DNA of 64,000 nucleotides, taken from Mycolicibacterium sp. GTDB lineage: Bacteria > Actinomycetota > Actinomycetes > Mycobacteriales > Mycobacteriaceae. Below are positions 21,032-32,761 of the stretch, piece by piece; position 1 is the first letter of the stretch, and every line of letters starts with the position of its first letter. Position numbers and translations under genes: made by a program. The stretch covers positions 1 to 64,000 of the forward strand of contig NZ_JAEMTA010000007.1 in the NCBI RefSeq assembly GCF_016462545.1, given 5' to 3'. The notes under the pieces were generated by a model, which saw only the letters and a list, made by a program, of their open reading frames with translations, did not search any database and was not told the DNA's origin.

Positions 21032-23155
21032 ATGGCTCATACAGGTTCGGTACCCGCCACCGGCACCGAAGAACAGTTTGCTGCGCGAGAACTCGTCAGG
21101 AGTTGGGCGGCCTCCTCGGGCGCCATCGACGCGGTGCGTCGCGTCGAGCAAGGCGACCCCGACGCGTGGCGGGCGGCCTACGACGGTTTCGCCCAACTTG
21201 GGACGTTCGGCGTCGCCGTGCCCGAGGATCTCGGCGGCGCCGGCGGCAGCGTCGAAGATCTGTGCGTGATGGTCGACGAGGCGGCCGCGGCGCTCGTGCC
21301 CGGTCCCGTTGCGACGACGGCGCTGGCGACGCTGGTGATCTCCGACGAGAAGGTGCTCGACGCGCTGACCTCGGGACAGCGCACCGCGGGCGTGGCCACC
21401 CGATCCGACATCAGCTTCGACGGAACGACGGCGACGGGTACGGCGAAGTTCGTCCTCGGTGGGTCGGCCGACGGCGTGCTGGTGCTGCCCGCCGGCGACG
21501 ACTGGATCCACGTCGACGCCACGGCCGGGGGCGTCACCGTCGAAACCCTTGCGGCCACGGACTTCTCGCGTCCTCTGGCCAGCGTCGAGTTGGCGTCCGC
21601 GCCCGCCACCAGGATCGAGCAGCCCCATCAGTACGTCGCCGATCTGACCGCGACCGTGCTGGCCGCCGAAGCCGCAGGGCTGGCGCGCAAGCTGCTCGAC
21701 GTCGCGACCGAGTACGCGAAGGTGCGCGAGCAGTTCGGCAAGCCGATCGGCAGCTTTCAGGCCGTCAAGCACATGTGCGCGGAGATGCTGCTGCGTTCGC
21801 AGCAGATCGCCGTCGCCGCCGCCGACGCCGCCGCGGCGGTCGCGGATCCCGACGACACGCAGCTGTCCATCGCGGCGGCCGTCGCGTCGGCCATCGGCAT
21901 CGAAGCCGAGAAGGTCAATGCGCGCGACTGCATCCAGGTGCTCGGCGGCATCGGCATCACCTGGGAGCACGACGCACATCTGTACATGCGCCGCGCCTAC
22001 GCCAACGCGCAGTTCCTGGGCGGCAAGTCGTTCTGGCTGCGGCGCTGCGCGCAACTGACCAGGGACGGCGTGCGTCGGCAGATTCAGGTCGACGTCGCCG
22101 ACGGCGAGGACGTCCGGCCCGAGATCGCCGAGGTCGTCGCGGGCATCGCCGCGCTTCCCGAGGATCGGCGCCAGGCCGCCCTCGCCGAGACGGGACTGAT
22201 GGCGCCGCACTGGCCCACGCCGTACGGCCGCGATGCCTCCCCGGCAGAGCAGCTGGTGATCGACCAGGAACTCGAGGCGGCGGGCGTGGTGCGGCCCGAC
22301 ATCTCGATCGGATGGTGGGCGGCCCCCACGATCCTGGGCCACGGGAGTCCGGAGCAGATCGAGCGGTTCATCCCCGGCACGTTGAACGGCGACGTCTACT
22401 GGTGCCAGCTGTTCAGTGAACCCGGGGCCGGCTCGGACCTTGCGGCGTTGCGCACCAAGGCAGTTCGCACGGAAGGCGGCTGGCTGCTCACCGGTCAGAA
22501 GGTGTGGACGTCGAACGCGCACCGCGCGGACTGGGGCATCTGCCTGGCGCGGACCAACCCGGACGTACCCAAGCACAAGGGCATCACGTACTTCCTCGTC
22601 GACATGCGCTCGCCAGGCATCGACATCCGCCCGCTGCGCGAGATCACCGGCGAGGCCCTCTTCAACGAGGTCTTCTTCGACGAGCTGTTCGTGCCCGACG
22701 AGATGGTCGTCGGGTCGGTCGACGGAGGGTGGGCGCTGGCCCGCACGACGCTGGCCAACGAGCGCGTCGCGATCGCCGCCGGCGGCGCGTTGGACAAGGG
22801 CATGGTGCACCTGCTCGAGGTCATCGGGGACGGTGAGGTCGATCCCGCGGAGCTGGATCGACTCGGTGGGCTGATCGTCGCGGCCCAGGTCGGGGCTCTC
22901 CTCGATCAGCTGATCGCGCAGATGGCCGTCGGCGGTCACGATCCCGGTGCGCCGTCGAGCGTGCGCAAGCTCATCGGGGTGCGCTACCGCCAGAACCTCG
23001 CCGAGGCGATCATGGATTCGCACGACGGTGCGGGCATCGTCGACTCACCCGACGTCCGGTACTTCCTCAACACCCGGTGCCTGTCGATCGCGGGCGGCAC
23101 GGAGCAGATCCTGCTCAACCTCGCCGGTGAGCGACTACTCGGGCTGCCTCGCTAA
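21032..23155 (+). CDS. fadE34: Two-domain acyl-CoA dehydrogenase FadE34 (ChsE3-like)
   Basis: About 707 aa with two ACAD halves (VREQFGKPIGSFQAVKHM...; WCQLFSEPGAGSDLAALRTKAVRTEGGWLLTGQKVWTS...); adjacent to kstR with a KstR box. Confidence 0.92.
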   Translation: MAHTGSVPATGTEEQFAARELVRSWAASSGAIDAVRRVEQGDPDAWRAAYDGFAQLGTFGVAVPEDLGGAGGSVEDLCVMVDEAAAALVPGPVATTALATLVISDEKVLDALTSGQRTAGVATRSDISFDGTTATGTAKFVLGGSADGVLVLPAGDDWIHVDATAGGVTVETLAATDFSRPLASVELASAPATRIEQPHQYVADLTATVLAAEAAGLARKLLDVATEYAKVREQFGKPIGSFQAVKHMCAEMLLRSQQIAVAAADAAAAVADPDDTQLSIAAAVASAIGIEAEKVNARDCIQVLGGIGITWEHDAHLYMRRAYANAQFLGGKSFWLRRCAQLTRDGVRRQIQVDVADGEDVRPEIAEVVAGIAALPEDRRQAALAETGLMAPHWPTPYGRDASPAEQLVIDQELEAAGVVRPDISIGWWAAPTILGHGSPEQIERFIPGTLNGDVYWCQLFSEPGAGSDLAALRTKAVRTEGGWLLTGQKVWTSNAHRADWGICLARTNPDVPKHKGITYFLVDMRSPGIDIRPLREITGEALFNEVFFDELFVPDEMVVGSVDGGWALARTTLANERVAIAAGGALDKGMVHLLEVIGDGEVDPAELDRLGGLIVAAQVGALLDQLIAQMAVGGHDPGAPSSVRKLIGVRYRQNLAEAIMDSHDGAGIVDSPDVRYFLNTRCLSIAGGTEQILLNLAGERLLGLPR

Positions 23156-23160
23156 CACGC

Positions 23161-23658
23161 TCAGGTGGCGCGAAAAGTCATCGCGACGCCGTTCATGCAG
23201 TAGCGCAGACCGGTCGGTTGGGGACCGTCGTCGAAGACGTGACCGAGGTGCCCGCCGCACCGTCGGCACCGCACCTCGGTGCGAGCCATCCCGAGGGTGT
23301 CGTCCTGCTTCTCGATCACGGCGTTGTCCAGCGCCTGCCAGAAGCTCGGCCAGCCGGTGCCGCTGTCGAATTTGGTGGTGGACGAGAAGAGGTCGAGACC
23401 GCAACCCGCACAACCGAATACGCCCGCCCGGTGTTCGTCGTTCAGCGGGCTGGTGAACGGCGTCTCGGTGCCCGCATTGCGTAGGACGTCGTACGCCTGC
23501 GGGCTGAGCAGCGTGCGCCACTCGGCGTCGGAGTGGCTGACGTCGAACTTCTCGGTCGACTCCTTGGGGGTGTCGGCGCCCGCGACGTCGCGCCACGCGC
23601 CGCAGCCCGCGAGGAGGCCGACCAGTGCGCCGCCCATCAATATCTCCCGACGGTTCAT
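23161..23658 (-). CDS. msrB: Peptide-methionine (R)-S-oxide reductase MsrB, predicted exported lipoprotein
   Basis: MNRREILMGGALVGLLAGCGAW (RR plus lipobox LLAGC); CAGCG, GTGWPSFW, CRRCGGHLGHVFDDGPQPTGLRYCMNG. Confidence 0.93.
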   Translation of the reverse strand: MNRREILMGGALVGLLAGCGAWRDVAGADTPKESTEKFDVSHSDAEWRTLLSPQAYDVLRNAGTETPFTSPLNDEHRAGVFGCAGCGLDLFSSTTKFDSGTGWPSFWQALDNAVIEKQDDTLGMARTEVRCRRCGGHLGHVFDDGPQPTGLRYCMNGVAMTFRAT

Positions 23659-23772
23659 GTCTCGAACGGTAGGCCGCTGAAGTGGCGACCCCCGGATACG
23701 CAGGGCGATTCGTCAGCCTCCGGTAACAACCGTCGGCGCCCCTGCTGGCTCTTCGGGCAGGACACTGGACGC

Positions 23773-24522
23773 ATGGCGACGCGGCGAACACGGCTGACTC
23801 TGGGTAGTGGTCTCGGCGTGCTCGGTGTGGCGGCGGCAGCGTTCATCGGAGTGCAGTCCGGTGTCATCGCCAACCCGGCGGTGCTCGCCGGGATCGGCAC
23901 CCCCTCGTCATTCGTCGTGCCAGCCCCGCAGGTCGACGAGCCGGCGGCCAGCTCGGGCGGACGCGAGACCGCGGTGCTCGCCGGCGGCTGCTTCTGGGGC
24001 GTCCAGGGAGTGTTCCAACACGTCAAGGGTGTCACCCAGGCTGAGTCCGGTTACGCCGGGGGACAGCAGGACACGGCCGACTACGAGACCGTCAGCACCG
24101 GCACCACCGGGCACGCCGAGTCCGTCCGCATCACCTATGACCCAAGCCAGGTGACGTTCGGACAACTCCTGCGGATCTACTTCTCCGTCGTGCAGGACCC
24201 GACCCAACTCAACCGACAGGGTCCCGATGAGGGCACGCAGTACCGCTCGGCGATCTTCGCGCAGGACGCCACCCAGCAGCGGGTCGCCGACGCCTACATC
24301 GCTCAACTCGACTCAGCGGCGGTCTTTCCCGCCCCCATCGTGACGAAGGTCGAGCCGAACACGGGATTCTTTCCCGCGGAGGCCTACCACCAGGATTATC
24401 TGAATTCGCATCCGACGAGTTCGTACATTGCCATCAACGACATGCCGAAGGTCGACGGTCTCAAGCAGTTGTTCCCGGCGGAGTACCGAGCAGAGCCGGT
24501 TCTGGTCGGCAGGGTCGACTAA
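23773..24522 (+). CDS. msrA: Peptide-methionine (S)-S-oxide reductase MsrA, predicted exported
   Basis: ATG at 23773: MATRRTRLTLGSGLGVLGVAAAAFIGVQSG hydrophobic N-terminus; catalytic GGCFWGVQGVF, YAGG, HAESVRITYDP, DEGTQYRSAIF. Confidence 0.93.
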   Translation: MATRRTRLTLGSGLGVLGVAAAAFIGVQSGVIANPAVLAGIGTPSSFVVPAPQVDEPAASSGGRETAVLAGGCFWGVQGVFQHVKGVTQAESGYAGGQQDTADYETVSTGTTGHAESVRITYDPSQVTFGQLLRIYFSVVQDPTQLNRQGPDEGTQYRSAIFAQDATQQRVADAYIAQLDSAAVFPAPIVTKVEPNTGFFPAEAYHQDYLNSHPTSSYIAINDMPKVDGLKQLFPAEYRAEPVLVGRVD

Positions 24523-24528
24523 AAGCGT

Positions 24529-25125
24529 TCAGGCGTAGGTGGTCTGAGCGCAGGCCGTCGGTGTCGTCAGGTTGACCCCGCCGTAGACCACCTGGATGAA
24601 GGCGCAGGCGATGTAGCCGGCGTCGGTCCTGGGTTGTCCGGTGCTCCAGTCGACGGTCCGGGTGTTGGCGTGCAGCATGAACTTCTCCGGCGGGCCACCG
24701 CCGAAGTAGACGGTGGCGAACTCGACGTCGCCGATCGACTTGAACATCCGGGTATTGGCTGCGTCGAAGTCGGAGTCCGCGACGTACACCAGCCGGTTCG
24801 TCGACCGCACGGTGGTGTTCTGCTTGGCGTAGACGTCGTCGGGGAACGGGACCGGGCCCTGCGGCGTGCGCAGGTTCGCGGCCGTCGTGACGTAGCACTG
24901 GTTGTCGGCCTTCACGCAGTTGGCGGTCACGTGCATCTCGATCGACGTCACGTCGTCCACGGCGATCGACGTGGTGGCGGAGTTCTCCGCGGCGAACGAC
25001 GGTGCGGTCGGGGTGAGGACGGCCAGCGCCGGCAGGAGCGCCGACACGGCCGCGAGACGTCCAGCCAACCGCTTCACGATGCTCCTCCGAGTCCAGCGAA
25101 TGTTAGCCCGCACGTCATTCGTCAT
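24529..25125 (-). CDS. Secreted protein of unknown function
   Basis: Signal peptide (RLAAVSALLPALAVLTPTAPSFAAEN); Cys-containing mature region. Position matches Rv3572 (between fadE34 and kshB). Confidence 0.7.
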   Translation of the reverse strand: MTNDVRANIRWTRRSIVKRLAGRLAAVSALLPALAVLTPTAPSFAAENSATTSIAVDDVTSIEMHVTANCVKADNQCYVTTAANLRTPQGPVPFPDDVYAKQNTTVRSTNRLVYVADSDFDAANTRMFKSIGDVEFATVYFGGGPPEKFMLHANTRTVDWSTGQPRTDAGYIACAFIQVVYGGVNLTTPTACAQTTYA

Positions 25126-26185
25126 AGGTGACTTCGACGGAATCCGACGCGGGCCTGGCCTGGCAGGCGAGGATCAATCCCTCGTCGAGGTCGGAGGCCT
25201 CCAGCACGTCGTTGACCTCCATGTCGACCTCTCCGCTCTTGACCAGCACCGCGCACGCGCCACAATGCCCTTCGCGGCAGGAGAACGGCGCATCGAGGCC
25301 CTTGTCGAGCAGCACGTCGAGCAGCTTTGCGTGGCGGGGCCAGCGGATCTCCTGGGTGTTTCCGTCGAGTGTGACGACCGCTTTCGCGGGGGGTGCGGCG
25401 GGGCCATCCTCGCCGTCATCGTCGTCGATGACCACCGCAGCAAACGGATCGGACTCCAGCGACTTGAACACTTCGAGGTGGACGCGCTCCGGTGTGGCGC
25501 CTGCCGCCGTGAGCGCCTCCTGGACGGCCACCATGAACGGACCGGGTCCGCAGATGAACGCCTCCCGCCCGACGTAGGGCGCCACCAGATTTGCCAGCGC
25601 CGCCGCGTTCGGCAGGCCCTGCACGGTCTCGACCCAGTGCAGGACGGTGAGGCGGTCGGGATACTTGGTCGCGAGATCGCGCAGCGCGGCGGCGAAGATC
25701 ACCGACTTCTCGTCGCGGTTGGCATACAGCAGGGTGACCTTGCCGCTGCCCTCGGACAACGCGGACTTCAGGATCGCCATCATCGGGGTGATGCCGCTGC
25801 CCGCGGCCAGGAGGAGGAAGTCGGTGTCGAGCGTCGTGGGAACGAACGTGCCCGACGGCGCGAGCACGTGCATGCGCATCCCGGGGTGGGCGTTGTCGCA
25901 GAGCCAGTTCGACGCGTAGCCGCCCGCGGTGCGCTTGACCGTGACGGTCAGCGCGTCGCCGGTGAACGGCGAGCTGGACAGCGAGTAGCAGCGGGCCACC
26001 GACCCGGTGCGGTCACTGGGCACCCGCAGGGTGAGGAATTGTCCCGGCGCGTGGCGGAGACGCTGCGGGGGGATCTCGGCTCCGTCCGGCACCTTGAAGA
26101 CCAACGAACGCGCGTCGGCGGTCTCGTCGATGACGTCGGCCAGTTGCAGCTCGAGCACGTGGGTACCTAGCGGCTCGTCCGTCAC
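25115..26185 (-). CDS. kshB: 3-ketosteroid-9-alpha-monooxygenase, ferredoxin reductase component
   Basis: FAD/NAD reductase motifs (RCYSLSSSP, GSGITPMMAILK) plus C-terminal 2Fe-2S CREGHCGACAVL; upstream KstR boxes. Confidence 0.95.
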   Translation of the reverse strand: MTDEPLGTHVLELQLADVIDETADARSLVFKVPDGAEIPPQRLRHAPGQFLTLRVPSDRTGSVARCYSLSSSPFTGDALTVTVKRTAGGYASNWLCDNAHPGMRMHVLAPSGTFVPTTLDTDFLLLAAGSGITPMMAILKSALSEGSGKVTLLYANRDEKSVIFAAALRDLATKYPDRLTVLHWVETVQGLPNAAALANLVAPYVGREAFICGPGPFMVAVQEALTAAGATPERVHLEVFKSLESDPFAAVVIDDDDGEDGPAAPPAKAVVTLDGNTQEIRWPRHAKLLDVLLDKGLDAPFSCREGHCGACAVLVKSGEVDMEVNDVLEASDLDEGLILACQARPASDSVEVTYDE

Positions 26186-26249
26186 GGTCGGGTCCTCCCT
26201 CTTTCGAGCGCTCGGGTGCTGCGCGTCGTCGGTCGTGCACGGCCAAAAC

Positions 26250-26263
26250 TAGAACACGTTGCA
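26250..26263. promoter_or_regulatory. KstR operator (kshB side)
   Basis: TAGAACACGTTGCA matches TnnAACnnGTTnnA. Confidence 0.9.
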
Positions 26264-26317
26264 AAAAAGGGCTTCCGCAGGTCTAGGCGCCGTGGGAATG
26301 CCTTACTCGACACAAAT

Positions 26318-26331
26318 CGTAACGTGTTCTA
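26318..26331. promoter_or_regulatory. KstR operator (hsaA side), one mismatch at the first position
   Basis: CGTAACGTGTTCTA versus TnnAACnnGTTnnA. Confidence 0.75.
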
Positions 26332-26379
26332 ATCTTTGTCTAGATCCCCATATCGGCCCATACCGTCCGGAGGCACCCA

Positions 26380-29330
<2,951 letters not shown>

Positions 29331-29894
29331 ATGTCCGAACCCATCGATCCGCGCACGTTCCGGCACGTGCTCGGCCAGTTCTGCACTGGGATCACCATCA
29401 TCACGACCGTGCACGACGACGTCCCCGTCGGCTTCGCCTGTCAGTCGTTCGCGGCCCTGTCACTGGATCCGCCGCTGGTGCTGTTCTGTCCGACGAAGCA
29501 GTCCCGATCCTGGCTGGCGATCGAGGCCAGCGGCAAGTTCTGCGTCAACGTGCTGCACGAGGACCAGAAGGACGTCTCAGCCCGGTTCGGCTCGCGCGAA
29601 CCGGACAAGTTCGCCGGAATCGATTGGCAGCCATCGGCTCTCGGGTCGCCGGTGATCGGTGGGACGCTGGCGCACATCGACTGCGAGGTGGCGTCGGTGC
29701 ACGACGGTGGCGACCACTTCGTCGTATTCGGCGCGGTGCACTCCCTGTCGGAGGTGCCGAAGGAGAAGCCCCGACCGCTGCTGTTCTACCGCGGGGAGTA
29801 CACCGGCATCGAACCGGACAAGACGACCCCCGCGCAGTGGCGTGACGACCTGGATGCGTTTCTCACCACCACCACGTCCGACACCTGGCTGTAG
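29331..29894 (+). CDS. hsaB: 3-HSA hydroxylase, flavin reductase HsaB
   Basis: RTFRHVLGQFCTGITIITTVHDDVPVGFACQSFAALSLDPPLVLFCPTKQSRSW; stop/ATG abutting hsaC. Confidence 0.95.
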   Translation: MSEPIDPRTFRHVLGQFCTGITIITTVHDDVPVGFACQSFAALSLDPPLVLFCPTKQSRSWLAIEASGKFCVNVLHEDQKDVSARFGSREPDKFAGIDWQPSALGSPVIGGTLAHIDCEVASVHDGGDHFVVFGAVHSLSEVPKEKPRPLLFYRGEYTGIEPDKTTPAQWRDDLDAFLTTTTSDTWL

Positions 29895-29900
29895 CCGACC

Positions 29901-30311
29901 TCAGCGTCGGTCGGCCATCGCCCCGAGGGCCAACCCCACGAACAACGCGGCTCCGGCAGCCACGCCAAGAAGACTGGATTTCGGTGCGCCGGCGCGAACG
30001 GCCAGCAGGGTTGCCAGCACGTCGGCCGAGTCGATGACCACGCCGGCCTGCAATGCGACCTTGCGGACGTCGGCACTCGGGTGTTGCAGAGCGAGGCCGA
30101 GTGCGACGTCCCGCACGCCGAAGAGACGGGCCAGCAGGCCGGCGCGACCGTCGGGGGCAGCGCGGCCAAGTAGGAAGACCCGTGATGAGAGTGCCGGGCT
30201 GGCCCAGGACAGTGCCCCGGCGAAGATCCGACCGATGGAAATGAACGGGATTCCGTACCGCGACCATGTTGAGGGGGACAGTGCTGCTTCGGTATTGGCG
30301 AGGGTCGCCAT
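29901..30311 (-). CDS. Small predicted membrane protein, divergent from a TetR regulator
   Basis: MATLANTEAALSPSTWSRYGIPFISIGRIFAGALSWASPALSS...; start at 30311 preferred to the track start 30338. Confidence 0.7.
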   Translation of the reverse strand: MATLANTEAALSPSTWSRYGIPFISIGRIFAGALSWASPALSSRVFLLGRAAPDGRAGLLARLFGVRDVALGLALQHPSADVRKVALQAGVVIDSADVLATLLAVRAGAPKSSLLGVAAGAALFVGLALGAMADRR

Positions 30312-30327
30312 GAACTCACCTCCGTTT

Positions 30328-30341
30328 GTAGTGATCACTAC
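30328..30341. promoter_or_regulatory. Palindromic operator site 1 for divergent TetR
   Basis: GTAGTGATCACTAC, perfect 14-bp palindrome between divergent genes. Confidence 0.75.
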
Positions 30342-30352
30342 GAACTCTAAAC

Positions 30353-30366
30353 GTAGTAAGCACTAC
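30353..30366. promoter_or_regulatory. Palindromic operator site 2 for divergent TetR
   Basis: GTAGTAAGCACTAC; same GTAGTnnnnACTAC arms 25 bp downstream of site 1. Confidence 0.75.
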
Positions 30367-30377
30367 AATCAAGGCCG

Positions 30378-30929
30378 ATGGGGTACAAGCATTCGCGCGA
30401 GGAGATTCTCGAGGGAGCGCTGGAGGCGGCTCTCGCCGAGGGGTTGAGTCCCCTGACGTTCGGGCGATTGGCCAAGCGTCTGGGTGTCAGCGACCGCGTC
30501 ATCGTCTACTACTTCCCCTCCAAGACCGACCTGGTGCTCTCGGTCCTGGAACTGATCGCCGCCCGGCTGCAGGCGGTCTTGGCGGACGCGATCACGCAGC
30601 GTGCTTCCGGCCACCTCGAATTGGTAAGGGCCGCATGGCCGCAACTCGCAAACGAAGACATCGACCCGATCTTCGGTCTGTACTTCGAGGCCATCGGTCA
30701 GGCCACCGCAGGCATCGAGCCGTTCGCCGGACTCGCGGGTCCGCTGATCGAGGGCTGGATCTCCTGGCTGAGCGGATTCTTCGACGGCGAGGCGCACACC
30801 TGCCGCGCCGAGGCGGAGGCCGCCCTGGTGCTGCTCGACGGGCTGCTGCTGATGCGTCAACTCGCGGGTGGCTCAGCGGCCGACCGTGCGGCGACGCAAC
30901 TCGGCCTCAGTCGTCCAGATGCTCGATGA
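30378..30929 (+). CDS. TetR/AcrR-family regulator
   Basis: HSREEILEGALEAALAEGLSPLTFGRLAKRLGVSDRVIVYYFPSKTDLVLSVL HTH. Confidence 0.9.
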   Translation: MGYKHSREEILEGALEAALAEGLSPLTFGRLAKRLGVSDRVIVYYFPSKTDLVLSVLELIAARLQAVLADAITQRASGHLELVRAAWPQLANEDIDPIFGLYFEAIGQATAGIEPFAGLAGPLIEGWISWLSGFFDGEAHTCRAEAEAALVLLDGLLLMRQLAGGSAADRAATQLGLSRPDAR

Positions 30930-31680
30930 CGAAGTCCGTGATCGCCGCCGCCACCTCGCGGTGCGTGACGTCGTTGAGGATGTCGTGGCCGCCACCGGCG
31001 ATCTCGAGGAGCGACAGCGTCTCGAGTTGCTCGGCGTAAGCCCGGACTGCGCCGACGGGGGCGATCGGATCGTTGCTCCCGTGTACCGCAAGGATCGGCA
31101 CCGCCAGCGAGGGCAGCGTCGCTCCGAAGCTGTCCCAGCCGCGGTCCAGTTCGCGTGCCAGCGGGCCGCCGTCGGCGTCGACGAACGCGAGTGGGTCGTT
31201 CTCGATCGCGTCGAGGTAGAACGGATCGGCGGACAACTGGCTGGGCGCGATCTCGAACGTCGAGTCCGCATCGACGAGCCCCGGGACCGGTGCCAGCGGC
31301 GCACCTGAGATCACCCCGGCCCGGTAGCGGTCGGGCGCGCCGAGCAGGCGGAACAGGGTCGCTACCGCACCGAACGAATGTCCCTGCGCGACAAGGGGAA
31401 TGTCGGGATGCTCAGCGAGTGCCAACTCGGTGAGCTGTTCGGCGAGGGCGCCGCAGGCCTCCAGCGTTCGGAAGTCTCCACGATCGCCCGGCGTCAGACC
31501 GTGCCCGAACTGATCGACGGCCCACAGGTCGATGCCCGCGGAGTTCAACGCGAAGCCGTAGCGGTGGTAGAGCCCCGTGTGTTCGCCGAACCCGTGCAGG
31601 AAGATGACAGCCGCACGCGGCTCGGGGGCGGCCCAGTGGCGGTAGTACGCGGGGCCGCCATCAGTGTCCAGGAATGGCAT
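30907..31680 (-). CDS. Alpha/beta hydrolase, monoacylglycerol lipase-like
   Basis: MPFLDTDGGPAYYRHWAAPEPRAAVIFLHGFGEHTGLYHRYG; GHSFGA elbow; GGGHDILND. Confidence 0.88.
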   Translation of the reverse strand: MPFLDTDGGPAYYRHWAAPEPRAAVIFLHGFGEHTGLYHRYGFALNSAGIDLWAVDQFGHGLTPGDRGDFRTLEACGALAEQLTELALAEHPDIPLVAQGHSFGAVATLFRLLGAPDRYRAGVISGAPLAPVPGLVDADSTFEIAPSQLSADPFYLDAIENDPLAFVDADGGPLARELDRGWDSFGATLPSLAVPILAVHGSNDPIAPVGAVRAYAEQLETLSLLEIAGGGHDILNDVTHREVAAAITDFVIEHLDD

Positions 31681-31725
31681 GTCTGCGACTGCACCAGCTG
31701 AGTGCCTGCAGCGCAAGGGATTGGC

Positions 31726-32631
31726 TCAGCGTGCACCGAGAAGCACCTCGCGCTGATCCTCCATCCGGGCGTGGAGCGCATCGATGAGCACGCCCACTTC
31801 GGGCCTGCGGAGGGTTTCGGCGCGGGCCACCAGCCAGTAGGACAGCTGCAGTCCCACCTCGTCGGGCAGAACCCGGACCAGGTCGTCGTGCCGGTCCGCC
31901 ATGAAGCACGGCAGCAGGCCAAGCCCGGCCGCTGCCCGGGTGGCCTCGACGTGGACGAAGACGTTGGTCGAGGTGACGGATTCCCGCATCGCCGGGGCGA
32001 AGGTGCGAGCCAGGTCGAGGTCGTCGACCTGCAACATGGAGTCGACGAAGTAGACCAGCGGGTGAGTCGCGAGATCGGAGGTGGACGCAGGCGCTGCGTG
32101 CCGCTTCAGATATTCGCGCGATCCGTAGAGTCCCAAGCGGTAGTCGCCGAGACGGGCGGCCTCGGCGCGATGTACCTGGGGTTCGCCGACGACGACCTCG
32201 ATATCGAGGCCCGAGCGCTGCTGCGTCGCCCGCCGGGTGGCGGTCACGATCTCGACGGACACCTTCGGGTGGCGCTGCTGGACGTGGGCCGCCGCAGGCG
32301 CGGCGATGTAGGCGCTGAAGCCGTCGGTCGCCGACATCCGAACCACGCCCTCCAACGTTCGCGAACCGGCCGGCCCCGTCAGGGACCGGACAGCGAACTC
32401 GACGGCCTCCGCCGCCGCCAACGCCTCCCTGCCGAGTTCGGTGAGCTCCCAACCCCCAGTGGCACGGGCCAGCAGTCGGCCGCCGACGGACTGTTCCAGT
32501 GCGGCGATTCGGCGCGAGACGGTCGTGTGGTTGAGGCCCAGCTCCTCGGCGGCGGTCACGAATCGGCCCGAACGTCCCACCGCCAGCAGGATCAGCAGAT
32601 CGTCGGCACTGAGCCCCTTGGAAGCGGTCAT
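31726..32631 (-). CDS. LysR-family transcriptional regulator
   Basis: LSADDLLILLAVGRSGRFVTAAEELGLNHTTVSRRIAALEQSVGGRLLARATGGWELTELG; start at 32631. Confidence 0.92.
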   Translation of the reverse strand: MTASKGLSADDLLILLAVGRSGRFVTAAEELGLNHTTVSRRIAALEQSVGGRLLARATGGWELTELGREALAAAEAVEFAVRSLTGPAGSRTLEGVVRMSATDGFSAYIAAPAAAHVQQRHPKVSVEIVTATRRATQQRSGLDIEVVVGEPQVHRAEAARLGDYRLGLYGSREYLKRHAAPASTSDLATHPLVYFVDSMLQVDDLDLARTFAPAMRESVTSTNVFVHVEATRAAAGLGLLPCFMADRHDDLVRVLPDEVGLQLSYWLVARAETLRRPEVGVLIDALHARMEDQREVLLGAR

Positions 32632-32649
32632 ATCTGCATTTTTGCAGAT
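32632..32649. promoter_or_regulatory. Inverted repeat, candidate LysR operator
   Basis: ATCTGCATTTTTGCAGAT: perfect 7-bp arms, 4-nt spacer, directly upstream of the lysR start and divergent from the MHS transporter. Confidence 0.65.
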
Positions 32650-32761
32650 GATCCTTGCATTCTTGGGCATTGCGGCCGGTCGCTGAGTGCAGGAATACTC
32701 AGTGTCAATTGTGGGCCGGATCACACGGCCCTTTCGGGGTGACCGTGGTGAGGAGAGTTCG

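Noticed and set aside
20861-23023. 720-aa minus-strand ORF opposite fadE34
   Set aside because: Arg/Asp/His-rich shadow frame of a high-GC gene; fadE34 on the plus strand has clear family motifs.
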